A stretch of 64,000 bases of DNA from WHTK01 sp963711035 (GCA_963711035.1 CAVQCN010000005.1:310001-374000); one strand, 5' to 3'; shown: positions 33,711 through 43,500, counted from the first letter of the stretch. Made by a program: numbers and translations. The notes: generated by a model from the sequence alone, not told the origin.

Positions 33711-34388
33711 ATGTTCGGAATCTGGTCGGCGCTGACGCCGCTGGGCAAGCTGGCGCTGGTCGGAGCGGTACTGCTCGGCCTCGGATTCTTCGCGTTGATC
33801 TACAACAACAAGGGCAACAACAACGCAGGCCTCGTGCCCGAGCTGCTGCGGTCGTTGACCGTCACGGCTCCGGCAGGCCAGCAAATCATCGACACGGCAC
33901 GGACCAGCACACCGCGAGCAACCGTGACGTCGCCGGGTGGCACCCCTGTGCCGGGAGCAGCGATCTCGCCGACGCCGGAGAGCTCGACACCCCCTGCAGA
34001 GGAGCCAACGAGCACGGAAGCACCCGCGGCGACGCAGCCGGCCCAAGCAACAGAGCCGCCAACTGAGGTGCCGACGCCGATTCCGCCATCACCCACGCCG
34101 GTGCCGCCTACTCCCACGCCGGGCTGCGAGGCTGTCGCGTCGGTATCAGCCAGCGGCGACAACGCGGCCAACGGCACGTTGACATGCAATGGCGCTGGGG
34201 TCTCCGGCGCGTCGATGAACGCGTTCTTCACCTTCGAGTCAGGCGGCACGGCCTGTCTGGCGATCACGGACGACAGCGGAGCGGCGAGCTGCTCACCGAA
34301 GGGCGCCGAGAGCTTTGGAGCGCTGGTATCGGTCCAGGTGTGCTTCTCGCACGATAGCCAGCAGGTGTGCGCGACGACGCAGCCATAA
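33711..34388 (+). CDS. Membrane-anchored protein with Pro/Thr-rich linker, unknown function
   Basis: 225-aa protein with an N-terminal membrane anchor (about residues 12-30, LALVGAVLLGLGFFALIY). An extracytoplasmic linker rich in Pro, Thr and Ala follows (about 60-140), then a small C-terminal domain of about 85 residues with five cysteines (GCEAVAS, TLTCNGAG, TACLAI, ASCSP, VQVCFS/QVCAT region) that may form disulphides. A candidate promoter TTGCTG (33670) - 16 nt - TATGTT (33692) lies right upstream, giving a very short leader. No family recognised. Thr/Pro linkers of this sort are common in surface proteins of monoderm-like Chloroflexota. Confidence 0.7.
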   Translation: MFGIWSALTPLGKLALVGAVLLGLGFFALIYNNKGNNNAGLVPELLRSLTVTAPAGQQIIDTARTSTPRATVTSPGGTPVPGAAISPTPESSTPPAEEPTSTEAPAATQPAQATEPPTEVPTPIPPSPTPVPPTPTPGCEAVASVSASGDNAANGTLTCNGAGVSGASMNAFFTFESGGTACLAITDDSGAASCSPKGAESFGALVSVQVCFSHDSQQVCATTQP

Positions 34389-34519
34389 CAGCCGCAGGAA
34401 CAGAGAACCAGCACTCAGGAACACGGAAGAGTCCATCACGTCACTGCGAGGAGAGGACGAAGCAGTCTCACACCCGGCGGGGACGCTCGATGCGTTGATA
34501 TCTGGACGAGCGGTTCGTA

Positions 34520-34555
34520 CCCCTCACCCTGGCCCTCTCGCCTGAGGGAGAGGGG
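34520..34555. repeat. Single hairpin repeat (CCCCTCACCCTGGCCCTCTC type)
   Basis: CCCCTCACCCTGGCCCTCTC followed by GCCTGAGGGAGAGGGG. Same family as 25345-25521 and 38010-38045. Lies just after the nadA stop codon on the minus strand and could end its transcript. Confidence 0.7.
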
Positions 34556-34574
34556 ATGCGGGTTCCGGCGGTCC

Positions 34575-35783
34575 CTAGACGACTTCGAGCATGCGGTCGA
34601 GGGCGATCTTGGCGTAGCGGGCCGTCTCGTCGTCCACATGGACGCGATTGACGATGTTGCCCTGGGCCAGCTGCTCGACGGTCCAGGCCAGGTAGGCCGG
34701 GTGGATGCGATACATGGTCGAGCAGGGGCAGACGACCGGGTCGAGGCAGAAGACGGTCTTGTCGGGGTTCTCGTGCGCCAGGCGGCTGACCAGGTTGATC
34801 TCGGTGCCGACGGCGAACTTGCTGCCGGGAGCGCCCTCGGCGATCGTCCTGGCGATGAACTCGGTCGAGCCGTTGCAGTCGGCGGCCTGCACCACGTCGT
34901 AGCGGCACTCGGGGTGGACGACGACGGTGACGTCGGGATGCTTCTGGCGCGCCGCGTCGATCTGCTCGACGGTGAAGCGCTGGTGCACGGAGCAGTGGCC
35001 CTGCCAGAGCAGGACACGGGCGCGCTCCAGCTCCTCCACGCTCAGGCCACCGAGCGAGCCGTAAGGCTTGTGGTAGTTCCAGAGCGGCATGACGTCCAGC
35101 GGTACGCCCATACGGGCGCCCGTGTTGCGGCCGAGGTGCTGGTCCGGGAAGAAGAGCACCTTCTCGCCGCGCTCGAAGGCCCACTTGAGCACCGCAGGCG
35201 CGTTGCTCGACGTGCAGACGATGCCGCCGTGCTTGCCGCAGAACGCCTTCAGCGATGCAGCCGAGTTCATGTAGGTGACCGGCACCACCTTGCCGGCGAC
35301 GCCCGCCTCTTCCAGCTCTTCCCAGCAGGCGTAGACGTCTTCCGGGTCGGCCATGTCGGCCATCGAGCAACCGGCGGCCATGTTGGGCAGCATGACCTTC
35401 TGGTGCTCGCCGCTGAGGATGTCGGCGGCTTCGGCCATGAAGTGCACGCCGGCAAAGACGATGTATTCGGACTCGCCGTGCTCCGCGGCCCAGCGCGCCA
35501 GCTTGAAGGAGTCGCCGCGGAAGTCGGCGAACTGGATGATGTCCTCGCGCTGATAGTGATGGCCGAGGACTATGAGGCGGCTGCCGAGCTTCTCGCGCGC
35601 CTTGGCGACGCGTTCGACGAGCTCATCGGCGCCGAGGTTCCAGTACTCCTCCGGGATGTCCTGCTGCCAGTAGGCGAAGGACGGCTCGGAGGAGAGGGGC
35701 AGCGTCTTCATGCCTGTCTCGGTCTCGCAGGCGATGCCGGCCAGGTTGGTCAGGTTGATGACATCGGAGTTGGATACGGTCAT
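34575..35783 (-). CDS. nadA: Quinolinate synthase
   Basis: 4Fe-4S enzyme that condenses iminoaspartate with dihydroxyacetone phosphate to quinolinate. Key motifs are LGHHYQREDIIQFADFRGDS, VFAGVHFMAEAADIL, and the cluster cysteines in NMAAGCSMADMA, VHPECRYDVV and VVCPCSTMYRI. ATG 35781-35783 is chosen because GGGAAG lies 4 nt upstream; the TTG 21 nt earlier has no such site. The product is then 402 aa, in the longer NadA group. It carries the same palindrome as nadB at its 5' end. It is separated from nadB by about 6 kb, so NAD genes are scattered rather than in one operon. Confidence 0.95.
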   Translation of the reverse strand: MTVSNSDVINLTNLAGIACETETGMKTLPLSSEPSFAYWQQDIPEEYWNLGADELVERVAKAREKLGSRLIVLGHHYQREDIIQFADFRGDSFKLARWAAEHGESEYIVFAGVHFMAEAADILSGEHQKVMLPNMAAGCSMADMADPEDVYACWEELEEAGVAGKVVPVTYMNSAASLKAFCGKHGGIVCTSSNAPAVLKWAFERGEKVLFFPDQHLGRNTGARMGVPLDVMPLWNYHKPYGSLGGLSVEELERARVLLWQGHCSVHQRFTVEQIDAARQKHPDVTVVVHPECRYDVVQAADCNGSTEFIARTIAEGAPGSKFAVGTEINLVSRLAHENPDKTVFCLDPVVCPCSTMYRIHPAYLAWTVEQLAQGNIVNRVHVDDETARYAKIALDRMLEVV

Positions 35784-35813
35784 GGCGCTTCCCGCCTTCC
35801 TCAAGCGGTGGAC

Positions 35814-35834
35814 TTAGTGTCACTTTAACACTAA
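35814..35834. promoter_or_regulatory. Candidate NAD-regulon operator upstream of nadA
   Basis: TTAGTGTC (35814-35821), five spacer bases, AACACTAA (35827-35834): the nadB palindrome with one mismatch in the right arm. It lies 30 bp upstream of the nadA start codon. The extra outer C/G pair also matches (C at 35813, G at 35835). Confidence 0.75.
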
Positions 35835-35925
35835 GTAGTGGTGGGTATGCTAACTCTGGACTTCGGAAACTGTCAACCTTCCCGAAGCAGCACGCTCCCG
35901 CCGCAGGCCCGCCCCCGCGCCGGGC

Positions 35926-35931
35926 TATAAT
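35926..35931 (+). promoter_or_regulatory. -10 element of a probably leaderless VWA gene
   Basis: Perfect TATAAT ending 9 bp before the ATG at 35941. Transcription would start at or within a few bases of the ATG, implying a leaderless mRNA. No clear -35 was found, and no Shine-Dalgarno precedes the ATG. Confidence 0.5.
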
Positions 35932-35940
35932 CGATGAGCG

Positions 35941-37950
35941 ATGCTCTTTCGTTACTCCGGCTGGGACGGCTCGCAGCAGATCGACCCGCTGCAGCCCGAT
36001 GAGCTCCTCGACCTCCTGGCCAACGACCTGCTGGACGACGGCGACCTGCGTCATGCCCTCGACCGCCTGCTGCAGCGCGGCGCGCCGCGGTCAAACGGCG
36101 ACCTGCAGGGCCTGCGCGACATGATCGACCGCCTGCGGCAGCGGCGGCAGCAGAAGCTGGAGCGCTACAGCCTCGACACGTTCATGGACGACATCGAGGA
36201 CCGGCTGCAGGACATCATCGACCACGAGCGCGCCGGCATCGAGATGCGCGTCGAAGAAGCGGAGATGGACCCATCGGCGCCGGAGGACATGCGCGAGATG
36301 CTGCGCCAGGTGGCAAATCGCAAGCTGGACACGCTGGACGCGCTGCCGACCAGCGCCGCGGGCATGATCGAGCGCCTCATGGACTACGAGTTCATGGACG
36401 ACGAGGCTCGCGACGACTTCCAGAACCTGGTGCGAGACCTGCGCCAGAAGATGCTGGGCGACTACTTCGACAACCTGAAGCAGACGCTGCAGGGCATGAA
36501 GCCCGAAGACTTACAGCCGATGCGCGAGATGATCCGCGCCCTCAACCGGCTGCTGGCCAAACGCATGGACGGAAACGTCACAGACGAGGACTTCCGCGAG
36601 TTCATGGACCAGTTCGGCTCGTTCTTCCCGCCCGGCATCGAGACGCTGGATGACCTGATCGAGTACCTGGAGCGCCAGGCGGCGCAGGCGGCCTCGCTGA
36701 TGAAGAGCCTGCCGGAGGACATGCGCGAGGAGCTGGAGGACACGATCCGTGCCCTGCTGCGCGACGACCGCCTGCAGTGGGACCTGGCGCAGATGGCCGG
36801 CATGCTGGAAGGCATTACGGGCCGGCAACTGGGCCAGGCCTACCCCTTCGGGGGTAACGTGCAGCTCGGCATGGACCAGGCGCTGGAGCTGATGCGCGAG
36901 CTCAACGACCTCGACCGCATGGAGGGGCAGCTGCGCCAGGCGGTGCGCCACCTCGACTTCGACGGCGTCGACCGCGACCTCATGCAGGAGACGCTGGGCG
37001 CCGACTCGGTCGCGGCGCTAGAGGAACTGCGTCGCGCCGCCGAGCTGCTGGAGCAGGCAGGCTACGCCCGTCGCGACGGCGACGACCTGGAGCTGACACC
37101 CCGCGCCGTCCGCCGCATCGGCGAGCGGGCGCTACGCGACATCTTCGACGCGCTGCGCCGCGACCGGGCCGGACAGCACGACGCGCGCAATATCGGCATG
37201 AGCAGCGAGCAGGAGTCGGAGACGAAGCCGTGGGAGTTCGGCGACTCCTTCCTGGTCGACATCGGCAAGACGGTGAGCAACGCGGTACGCCGCTCCGGCA
37301 GCGGCCTGCCGGTCAAGATCGAGGTCGACGACATCGAGGTGCACAAGACGGAATCGCTTGTGACGGCCTCGACCGTCATCGTGCTGGACATGAGCTACTC
37401 GATGGTGCGTACCGGCGCCTTCCGTGAGGCGAAGCGGGTGGCGCTGGCGCTGAACACGCTGATCAAGGGCCAGTACCCGCGCGACTACCTGTCGCTGGTC
37501 GTGTTCTCGTTCTTCGCGATGGAGCTGCAGCCGGAGCGGCTGCTGCAGTCGGACTGGGTGCGCTTCGGCGGCACGAACATCCAGATTGCGCTGCAGCGGG
37601 CGCGGACACTGCTCAGCAAGCAGCGCGCGGCCAATCGCCAGATCATCCTGATCACGGACGCGCGGCCTACGACGTACGCGGAGATCACGCCGGAGGAAGA
37701 GGAAAGCTGGGCCTGGGGCTGGCCGCGCTTCCGCCCAGGCGCCGTCGAGGAGACGCTGAAGGAGGTGCGGCGCTGCACGCGCGCCGGCATCCGCATCAAT
37801 ACGTTCATGATGGCGCAGGAGCCCTCACTGGTGGCGTTCGCGCAGCACATGACGCAGATCAACAAGGGGCGCGCGTTCTTCGCCTCGCCGGGACGGTTGG
37901 GGCAGTACGTGCTCGTCGACTACTTGAAGGGCAAGTCGCGCACGGTATAG
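35941..37950 (+). CDS. VWA-domain protein, stand-alone paralogue of the MoxR-linked VWA protein
   Basis: 669-aa cytoplasmic protein. The first 420 residues are helical and acidic, with Met/Asp/Leu-rich repeats and a conserved MLFRYSGWDGSQQIDPL start. The C-terminal VWA domain (about 470-660) has the MIDAS motif DMSYS in VIVLDMSYSMVRTG, the threonine in FGGTNIQIAL and the aspartate in LITDARPT, so metal binding is probably kept. It matches the protein at 54237-56456 along its whole length but lacks that protein's Gln/Gly-rich insertion. No AAA+ ATPase gene is adjacent, so it may share the MoxR partner at 56487 or act alone. Confidence 0.85.
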   Translation: MLFRYSGWDGSQQIDPLQPDELLDLLANDLLDDGDLRHALDRLLQRGAPRSNGDLQGLRDMIDRLRQRRQQKLERYSLDTFMDDIEDRLQDIIDHERAGIEMRVEEAEMDPSAPEDMREMLRQVANRKLDTLDALPTSAAGMIERLMDYEFMDDEARDDFQNLVRDLRQKMLGDYFDNLKQTLQGMKPEDLQPMREMIRALNRLLAKRMDGNVTDEDFREFMDQFGSFFPPGIETLDDLIEYLERQAAQAASLMKSLPEDMREELEDTIRALLRDDRLQWDLAQMAGMLEGITGRQLGQAYPFGGNVQLGMDQALELMRELNDLDRMEGQLRQAVRHLDFDGVDRDLMQETLGADSVAALEELRRAAELLEQAGYARRDGDDLELTPRAVRRIGERALRDIFDALRRDRAGQHDARNIGMSSEQESETKPWEFGDSFLVDIGKTVSNAVRRSGSGLPVKIEVDDIEVHKTESLVTASTVIVLDMSYSMVRTGAFREAKRVALALNTLIKGQYPRDYLSLVVFSFFAMELQPERLLQSDWVRFGGTNIQIALQRARTLLSKQRAANRQIILITDARPTTYAEITPEEEESWAWGWPRFRPGAVEETLKEVRRCTRAGIRINTFMMAQEPSLVAFAQHMTQINKGRAFFASPGRLGQYVLVDYLKGKSRTV

Positions 37951-37959
37951 AGGCGGTTC

Positions 37960-38142
37960 GTCCCCTGGCCTGAAGGCCGGGGCTTCAGTAGACGATGGTG
38001 GCCTCTTAACCCCTCACCCCAGCCCTCTCCCTGGGGGAGAGGGGGTTACCCGACCATGATCACGCAAGCCGCGGCTTGAAGCCGCGGTGTCTCGTAAGAC
38101 ACGAACCGTCAGCTCATCCTTCGAGAGCCTCAGGACGAGCGG
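37960..38142. repeat. Mosaic of four small intergenic hairpin/repeat motifs
   Basis: In order: CCTGGCCTGAAGGCCGGGG hairpin (about 37967), the CCCCTCACCCC/CTCTCCC hairpin (38010-38045), CCGCGGCTTGAAGCCGCGG (38069-38087), and the TCCTTCGAGAGCCTCAGGA motif (38114-38141). All but the first also occur elsewhere in the window. No gene is seen here. Confidence 0.65.
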
Positions 38143-38215
38143 GTCTTTCGCTCACCGTGAGGTTCTCGAACCATGAGGCAGTACTCCGAGTGGAGATGTA
38201 CCTCTCGCCCCAAGG

Positions 38216-40153
38216 ATGACGCCGCGTCGCCCTGGCGACCGGACCAGACTGGGTTATCACACCAGACGCTTCGAGAATTGGCATAATGGACGCAGAGACG
38301 TTCTCTTGTTACGAACACGAGGCACCACATCACCCGACGAGCGCGGATCCGGCCGCCACGGCGCGGACCGTGACGCGCGGCCGCAGCGTCCTGCCTGGCC
38401 GACGTTCCGCCGTGCGATAGGGCTGCTGGCCGAGCACAAGCTCACGCTGACCGCGTACCTGACGACGATTACTGCCGTCTCGCTGGCCGGGCTGGCGCCA
38501 CCGCTGCTCATCCGCCAGATCATCGACCACGCCATCCCGGAGGGAAACGGCAGCCGCCTCACGATCCTCGTGCTGGCGATGCTGGTCTTCATCATGGGCG
38601 GCGCCCTGCTCGGCGTGCTGCAGTCGTTCCTCAGCAACACGATCTCGCAGACGATGATGTTCGACCTGCGCCAGAAGCTCTACGTGCACCTGACCGGCAT
38701 GTCGATGCGGTGGTTCACGTCGCACCGGACGGGCGACGCGCAATCGCGCATCAGCAACGACGTCGGCCAGATCCAGAGCGTGGTGAACGACACCTTCGGC
38801 AACGTGGTCGGCAACGCGATCACGCTGATCAGTACGATGGCGCTGATGCTGGTGCTCGACTGGCGCCTGGCCTTGTTCTCGGTCGCGTTCCTGCCGCTGT
38901 TCGTGCTCCCGGCGCGAAAGATCGGCAACATCCAGCGCAGCCTGCAGCGCCGCACGCAGGAGCACATGGCGAACCTCAACGCGCACATGCAGGAGACGCT
39001 GTCGGTGGACGGCGCGCTGCTGGTGAAGACGTTCGGCCGGCAGCACGACGAGGCGACGAAGTTCGAGGGCACGGCGCGGCAGATCCGCAACCTCAGCGTG
39101 CGCCGCGCCATGGTCGGGCGCTGGTTCTGGATGGCCCTGAGCCTGTTCGGCGCGCTGGGACCGGCCATCGTCTACTGGTACGGCGGTCAGCGCGTCATCG
39201 GTGGAGACGCGTCGATTGGTACGGTGGTAGCGCTGGCGGCGCTGCTGCCGCGCCTCTTCGGGCCGATCTCATCGCTACTCAACCTCAACGTCAACGTACT
39301 GAGCTCGCTGGCGCTGTTCGAGCGCATCTTCGACTACCTCGACCTCGAGCACGAGATTCGCGAGAAGCCGGACGCGCGCCCGCTGATCAACCCGGAGGGA
39401 CGCATCGAGTTCCGCAACGTGACCTTCGCGTACACGCCCGGGCAGCCCGTCCTCAAGGACGTCTCCTTCGAGATCGAGCCCGGCGAGTTCGCGGCGCTGG
39501 TGGGCGCGACCGGCGCCGGCAAGACGACGATCGTCAGCCTTCTGGCCCGCCTCTACGACGTGAGCGAAGGCGCCGTGCTGATCGACGGCGTCGACGTGCG
39601 CGACCTGACGTTTGCCTCGCTGGCCGAGACGATCGGCATGGTGGAGCAGGAGCCGTTTCTGTTCCACTCCTCGATCCGCGACAACCTGCGCTACGCCCGG
39701 CCCGATGCGACCGACGACGAGATCGTGGCGGCGGCGCGAGCGGCCGAGATCCACGAGTTCGTCGCGAGCCTACCGGAGGACTACGACACCGTGGTCGGCG
39801 AGAAGGGCTATCGCCTCTCCGGTGGCGAGAAGCAGCGGCTGGCGATCGCGAGGGCGCTGCTCAAGAACCCTGCCGTCCTCATCCTGGACGAAGCGACGTC
39901 CAGCGTGGACGCGATGACGGAAGCGGCGATTCAGCAGGCGCTGGAGCGGCTGAGCCGCGGCCGCACCGTGGTGGCAATCGCGCACCGGCTTTCGACTATC
40001 CTGGCGGCGGACGTCATCCTGGTAATGGACGGCGGTCGCATCGTGGAGGCGGGGTCGCACGACGACCTGGTGACGTCCGGCGGCTACTATGCCCGCCTGT
40101 ACGAGCGGCAGTTCAGCAGCGCCCGGGGCCTGCCGGCACCTGCCCTGGACTAA
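38216..40153 (+). CDS. ABC transporter with fused transmembrane and ATPase domains (exporter type)
   Basis: Half-size ABC exporter. The six-helix transmembrane domain spans about residues 65-370 and contains GDAQSRISNDVGQIQ. The ATPase domain has Walker A VGATGAGKTT near residue 427, Q-loop VEQEPFLFHSSIRDNLRYA, signature LSGGEKQRLAIARAL, Walker B AVLILDEATSSVD and the H-loop IAHRLST. The N-terminal 60 residues are basic and not family-typical, so the real start may lie further in, but no internal start has a convincing ribosome-binding site. Such homodimeric exporters move lipids, drugs or peptides; the substrate is unknown. Confidence 0.9.
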   Translation: MTPRRPGDRTRLGYHTRRFENWHNGRRDVLLLRTRGTTSPDERGSGRHGADRDARPQRPAWPTFRRAIGLLAEHKLTLTAYLTTITAVSLAGLAPPLLIRQIIDHAIPEGNGSRLTILVLAMLVFIMGGALLGVLQSFLSNTISQTMMFDLRQKLYVHLTGMSMRWFTSHRTGDAQSRISNDVGQIQSVVNDTFGNVVGNAITLISTMALMLVLDWRLALFSVAFLPLFVLPARKIGNIQRSLQRRTQEHMANLNAHMQETLSVDGALLVKTFGRQHDEATKFEGTARQIRNLSVRRAMVGRWFWMALSLFGALGPAIVYWYGGQRVIGGDASIGTVVALAALLPRLFGPISSLLNLNVNVLSSLALFERIFDYLDLEHEIREKPDARPLINPEGRIEFRNVTFAYTPGQPVLKDVSFEIEPGEFAALVGATGAGKTTIVSLLARLYDVSEGAVLIDGVDVRDLTFASLAETIGMVEQEPFLFHSSIRDNLRYARPDATDDEIVAAARAAEIHEFVASLPEDYDTVVGEKGYRLSGGEKQRLAIARALLKNPAVLILDEATSSVDAMTEAAIQQALERLSRGRTVVAIAHRLSTILAADVILVMDGGRIVEAGSHDDLVTSGGYYARLYERQFSSARGLPAPALD

Positions 40154-40171
40154 GCTCCGAGTAAGTGACGG

Positions 40172-40275
40172 GCTTTGCATCGCTCTGCGCTGCTCCGCCC
40201 TGTCTCTGGAGAAGGAATCTTGAGGGGAGACCCCTCAAACTCCCCCCGCATGGGCTACGCCCCCGCGACCCCTGC
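40172..40275 (+). repeat. Dispersed hairpin repeat, copy 8 (TTGAGGGG variant)
   Basis: The hairpin here is TTGAGGGG-AGA-CCCCTCAA: the outer C-G pair of the other copies has become T-A on both sides. It is followed by ACTCCCCCCGCATGGGCT and CGCCCCCGCGACCCC. Lies between two plus-strand genes. Confidence 0.85.
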
Positions 40276-40407
40276 TTTTCTCTTCGGGTTGCGCAGGCCG
40301 GCAACCGGCCATGGACGATTGCGTAGAAGCGAAACGCCGCGCTTGTGTCTTCAGGGACCGCATCGAACAGCCGCTACTTTCTGTAGCAGCCTGACGTTTC
40401 TCAAGAC

Positions 40408-41499
40408 ATGACGAAGAACCTCGCCCTGATCGTCCTGCTCGTTGGCCTGTCGCTGGCAGCGGCGGGCTGCGGCCGCCTGCGCGATCGGCTGAAGAACGAC
40501 TCGACGCCTACGGTGACATCGTCGTCGGAGGCTGAAGCCGTTGGCACCCCAGCGGCCACAGAGACCGCCGTCGCTGCGACCACGGCTCCCGAGCGCGAGA
40601 CCGCGACTCCTGACCCGGCGCCTACGGCTACGTCCGCAGCCCAGGCCGTCGCGAGCGCGTCCAGCGGCTGCGGCGTCACGCATGCGTCCGGCACGACAGT
40701 CGAAACGATGACTTCAGGAAGCGTGGCGCGTTCCTACCGGCTGCACGTGCCGGCCGGCTACGACCCGAGCCGGCCCACGCCGCTCGTGATCAACTACCAC
40801 GGTTACGGCTCCAACGCGATGGAGCAGGAGAGGTACTCGGGCATGGTGACGGAGTCGGACGCCCAGGGCTTCATCACAGTGGCGCCGAACGGTACGAACA
40901 GCCCGCAGCGCTGGTACATCTACGGCAGCTGGGAGCCGGGCTACGTCGACGACTTCGCCTTCACGCGCGACCTGGTCGACCGGCTGAGCGCGCAGCTCTG
41001 CATCGACCCGGCACGCATCTACGCCACCGGCATCTCGAACGGCGGCGGCATGTCCTCGCTGGCCGGCTGCGAGCTCGACGACGTGTTCGCCGCCATCGCG
41101 CCCGTCGCGGGCGAGCCGTACTCCGACCTGCAGTGCAGGAACGCGGGACCTGTGCCGATCATCGCCTTCCACGGCACAGACGATCAGCTGGTGCCATTCG
41201 ATGGCGGGCGCGGCGGCCGGCTAAACCTGCCGATCACGCCTGCACGCGACAACCTGCGCGACTGGGCGTCGCACAACGGCTGCAACCTGACGCTGAAGAC
41301 GACGCACATCGCCGCAGACGTGACGCTGGAGTCCTACGGCGGCTGTACCGACAATGCGGACGCTGAGCTCTACGTCATCGAGGGAGGCGGCCACACGTGG
41401 CCGGGCGCGCACGACGTTCTCCTCCTCGGCCAGACGACCCATTCGATCGACGCGACGGCGCTGATCTGGGACTTCTTCGCCGCCCACCCCAAGCCGTAG
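40408..41499 (+). CDS. Secreted lipoprotein esterase (LpqC / polyhydroxybutyrate-depolymerase-like)
   Basis: 363-aa exported hydrolase. The signal peptide MTKNLALIVLLVGLSLAAAGC ends in a lipobox, so it should be anchored by lipidated Cys. A Thr/Ala linker of about 70 residues follows, then an alpha/beta-hydrolase domain with INYHGYGSNA (oxyanion region), nucleophile elbow in ATGISNGGGMS, acid in AFHGTDDQLVPF, and base in IEGGGHTWPG. This pattern matches the esterase/PHB depolymerase group that also includes feruloyl esterases. It probably releases acids from extracellular esters. Confidence 0.88.
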   Translation: MTKNLALIVLLVGLSLAAAGCGRLRDRLKNDSTPTVTSSSEAEAVGTPAATETAVAATTAPERETATPDPAPTATSAAQAVASASSGCGVTHASGTTVETMTSGSVARSYRLHVPAGYDPSRPTPLVINYHGYGSNAMEQERYSGMVTESDAQGFITVAPNGTNSPQRWYIYGSWEPGYVDDFAFTRDLVDRLSAQLCIDPARIYATGISNGGGMSSLAGCELDDVFAAIAPVAGEPYSDLQCRNAGPVPIIAFHGTDDQLVPFDGGRGGRLNLPITPARDNLRDWASHNGCNLTLKTTHIAADVTLESYGGCTDNADAELYVIEGGGHTWPGAHDVLLLGQTTHSIDATALIWDFFAAHPKP

Positions 41500-41596
41500 A
41501 GCCCGAACGCTTTCTCAACAATCCCTGTCCAGTCAAACTTGACCAGCGGCTGTATGCTGGTCGCGCACAAATCGAGCACCAGATTCGGAGGTTCAG

Positions 41597-42760
<1,164 letters not shown>

Positions 42761-42840
42761 GCCACTGCGTGGCGGCGAACTGCGCGAGGCGTCCGCTAGA
42801 AGGCGCAGCGCTGCGGTGACCGCCCGCCAACCGTCTAATA

Positions 42841-42879
42841 CGACAGAGGCCCGTCGCGATCTGCGACGGGCCTCTGTCG
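42841..42879. terminator. Bidirectional hairpin terminator
   Basis: CGACAGAGGCCCGTCGC (42841-42857) pairs perfectly with GCGACGGGCCTCTGTCG (42863-42879) around GATCT. It lies between the convergent DUF3500 and NrtR-like genes and directly abuts the latter's stop codon. Confidence 0.8.
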
Positions 42880-43500
42880 CTACAGCACCATGGGCTGGCG
42901 CGAGGTGAACTCGTAGAGCTCTGCGGGGCGGTGGGCGCCGCGGGCGACGGTGCGGCCAATGGGGCGAATGATGCCCTGCGAGAGCATGCGACGGCGGAAG
43001 TTCCGCTTGTCGAAGCGGCGGCCAAAGATCGATTCGTACAGGGCTTGCAGCTCGGTCAGCGTGAACTGGCCCGGCATCAAGCTGTAGGCGACATTGGTGT
43101 ACTCGAGCTTGTTGCGCAGCCGCGTGACGGCCGCGTCGACGACCTTGGCGTTGTTGAAAGCGAGCTCGGGCAGGGCCGAGACGGGGAACCAGCCAGGCTC
43201 CCACACCGGCTCCCCGCGCAGGCGCACGCGGTGAGAGTCGACGAGGGCGAAGTAGGAAGTGGCGACCGATTGCCCGTCCAGGTCGTCGAAGGTGTAGAGC
43301 TGCTCGAGGTAGACGTCCTCGACACCCGTCTCTTCCAGCAACTTGCGCGCAGCCGCATCCGCCATCGACTCCGAAGCCAGGAACTGGCCGCCGGGCAGGG
43401 CCCAGCGTCCCAGGCAGGGCTCGCCGCTGCGATGGATGAGGAGGACGCGCAGCTCGCCGTCCTCGACCGTAAGGATGACAACGATTACGGCTATTCGCAC
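42880..43500 (-). CDS. nrtR: NrtR-type Nudix-related transcriptional regulator
   Basis: 206-aa two-domain protein. The N-terminal Nudix fold has LLIHRSGEPCLGRWALPGG and a box GQFLASESMADAAARKLLEE in which the REU position reads RKL, a mild departure from consensus. The C-terminal part, LMPGQFTLTELQALYESIFG followed by FDKRNFRRRMLSQGII, is the winged-helix domain typical of NrtR and related YjhB-like regulators. NrtR proteins repress NAD synthesis or salvage genes and respond to ADP-ribose or NAD. The palindromes at nadB and nadA are the natural targets. GTG 43498-43500 avoids overlap with the next gene; a longer start at 43566 is possible. Confidence 0.85.
   Translation of the reverse strand: MRIAVIVVILTVEDGELRVLLIHRSGEPCLGRWALPGGQFLASESMADAAARKLLEETGVEDVYLEQLYTFDDLDGQSVATSYFALVDSHRVRLRGEPVWEPGWFPVSALPELAFNNAKVVDAAVTRLRNKLEYTNVAYSLMPGQFTLTELQALYESIFGRRFDKRNFRRRMLSQGIIRPIGRTVARGAHRPAELYEFTSRQPMVL

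Noticed and set aside
38710..40164. 484-codon frame inside the ABC exporter gene
   Set aside because: Same-strand shadow of a gene with complete ABC motifs; Arg/Ala/Gly-rich translation without structure.
41500..41596. Riboswitch upstream of the DUF3500 gene
   Set aside because: Fewer than 100 bp, one simple inverted repeat, and no match to any riboswitch core I know.
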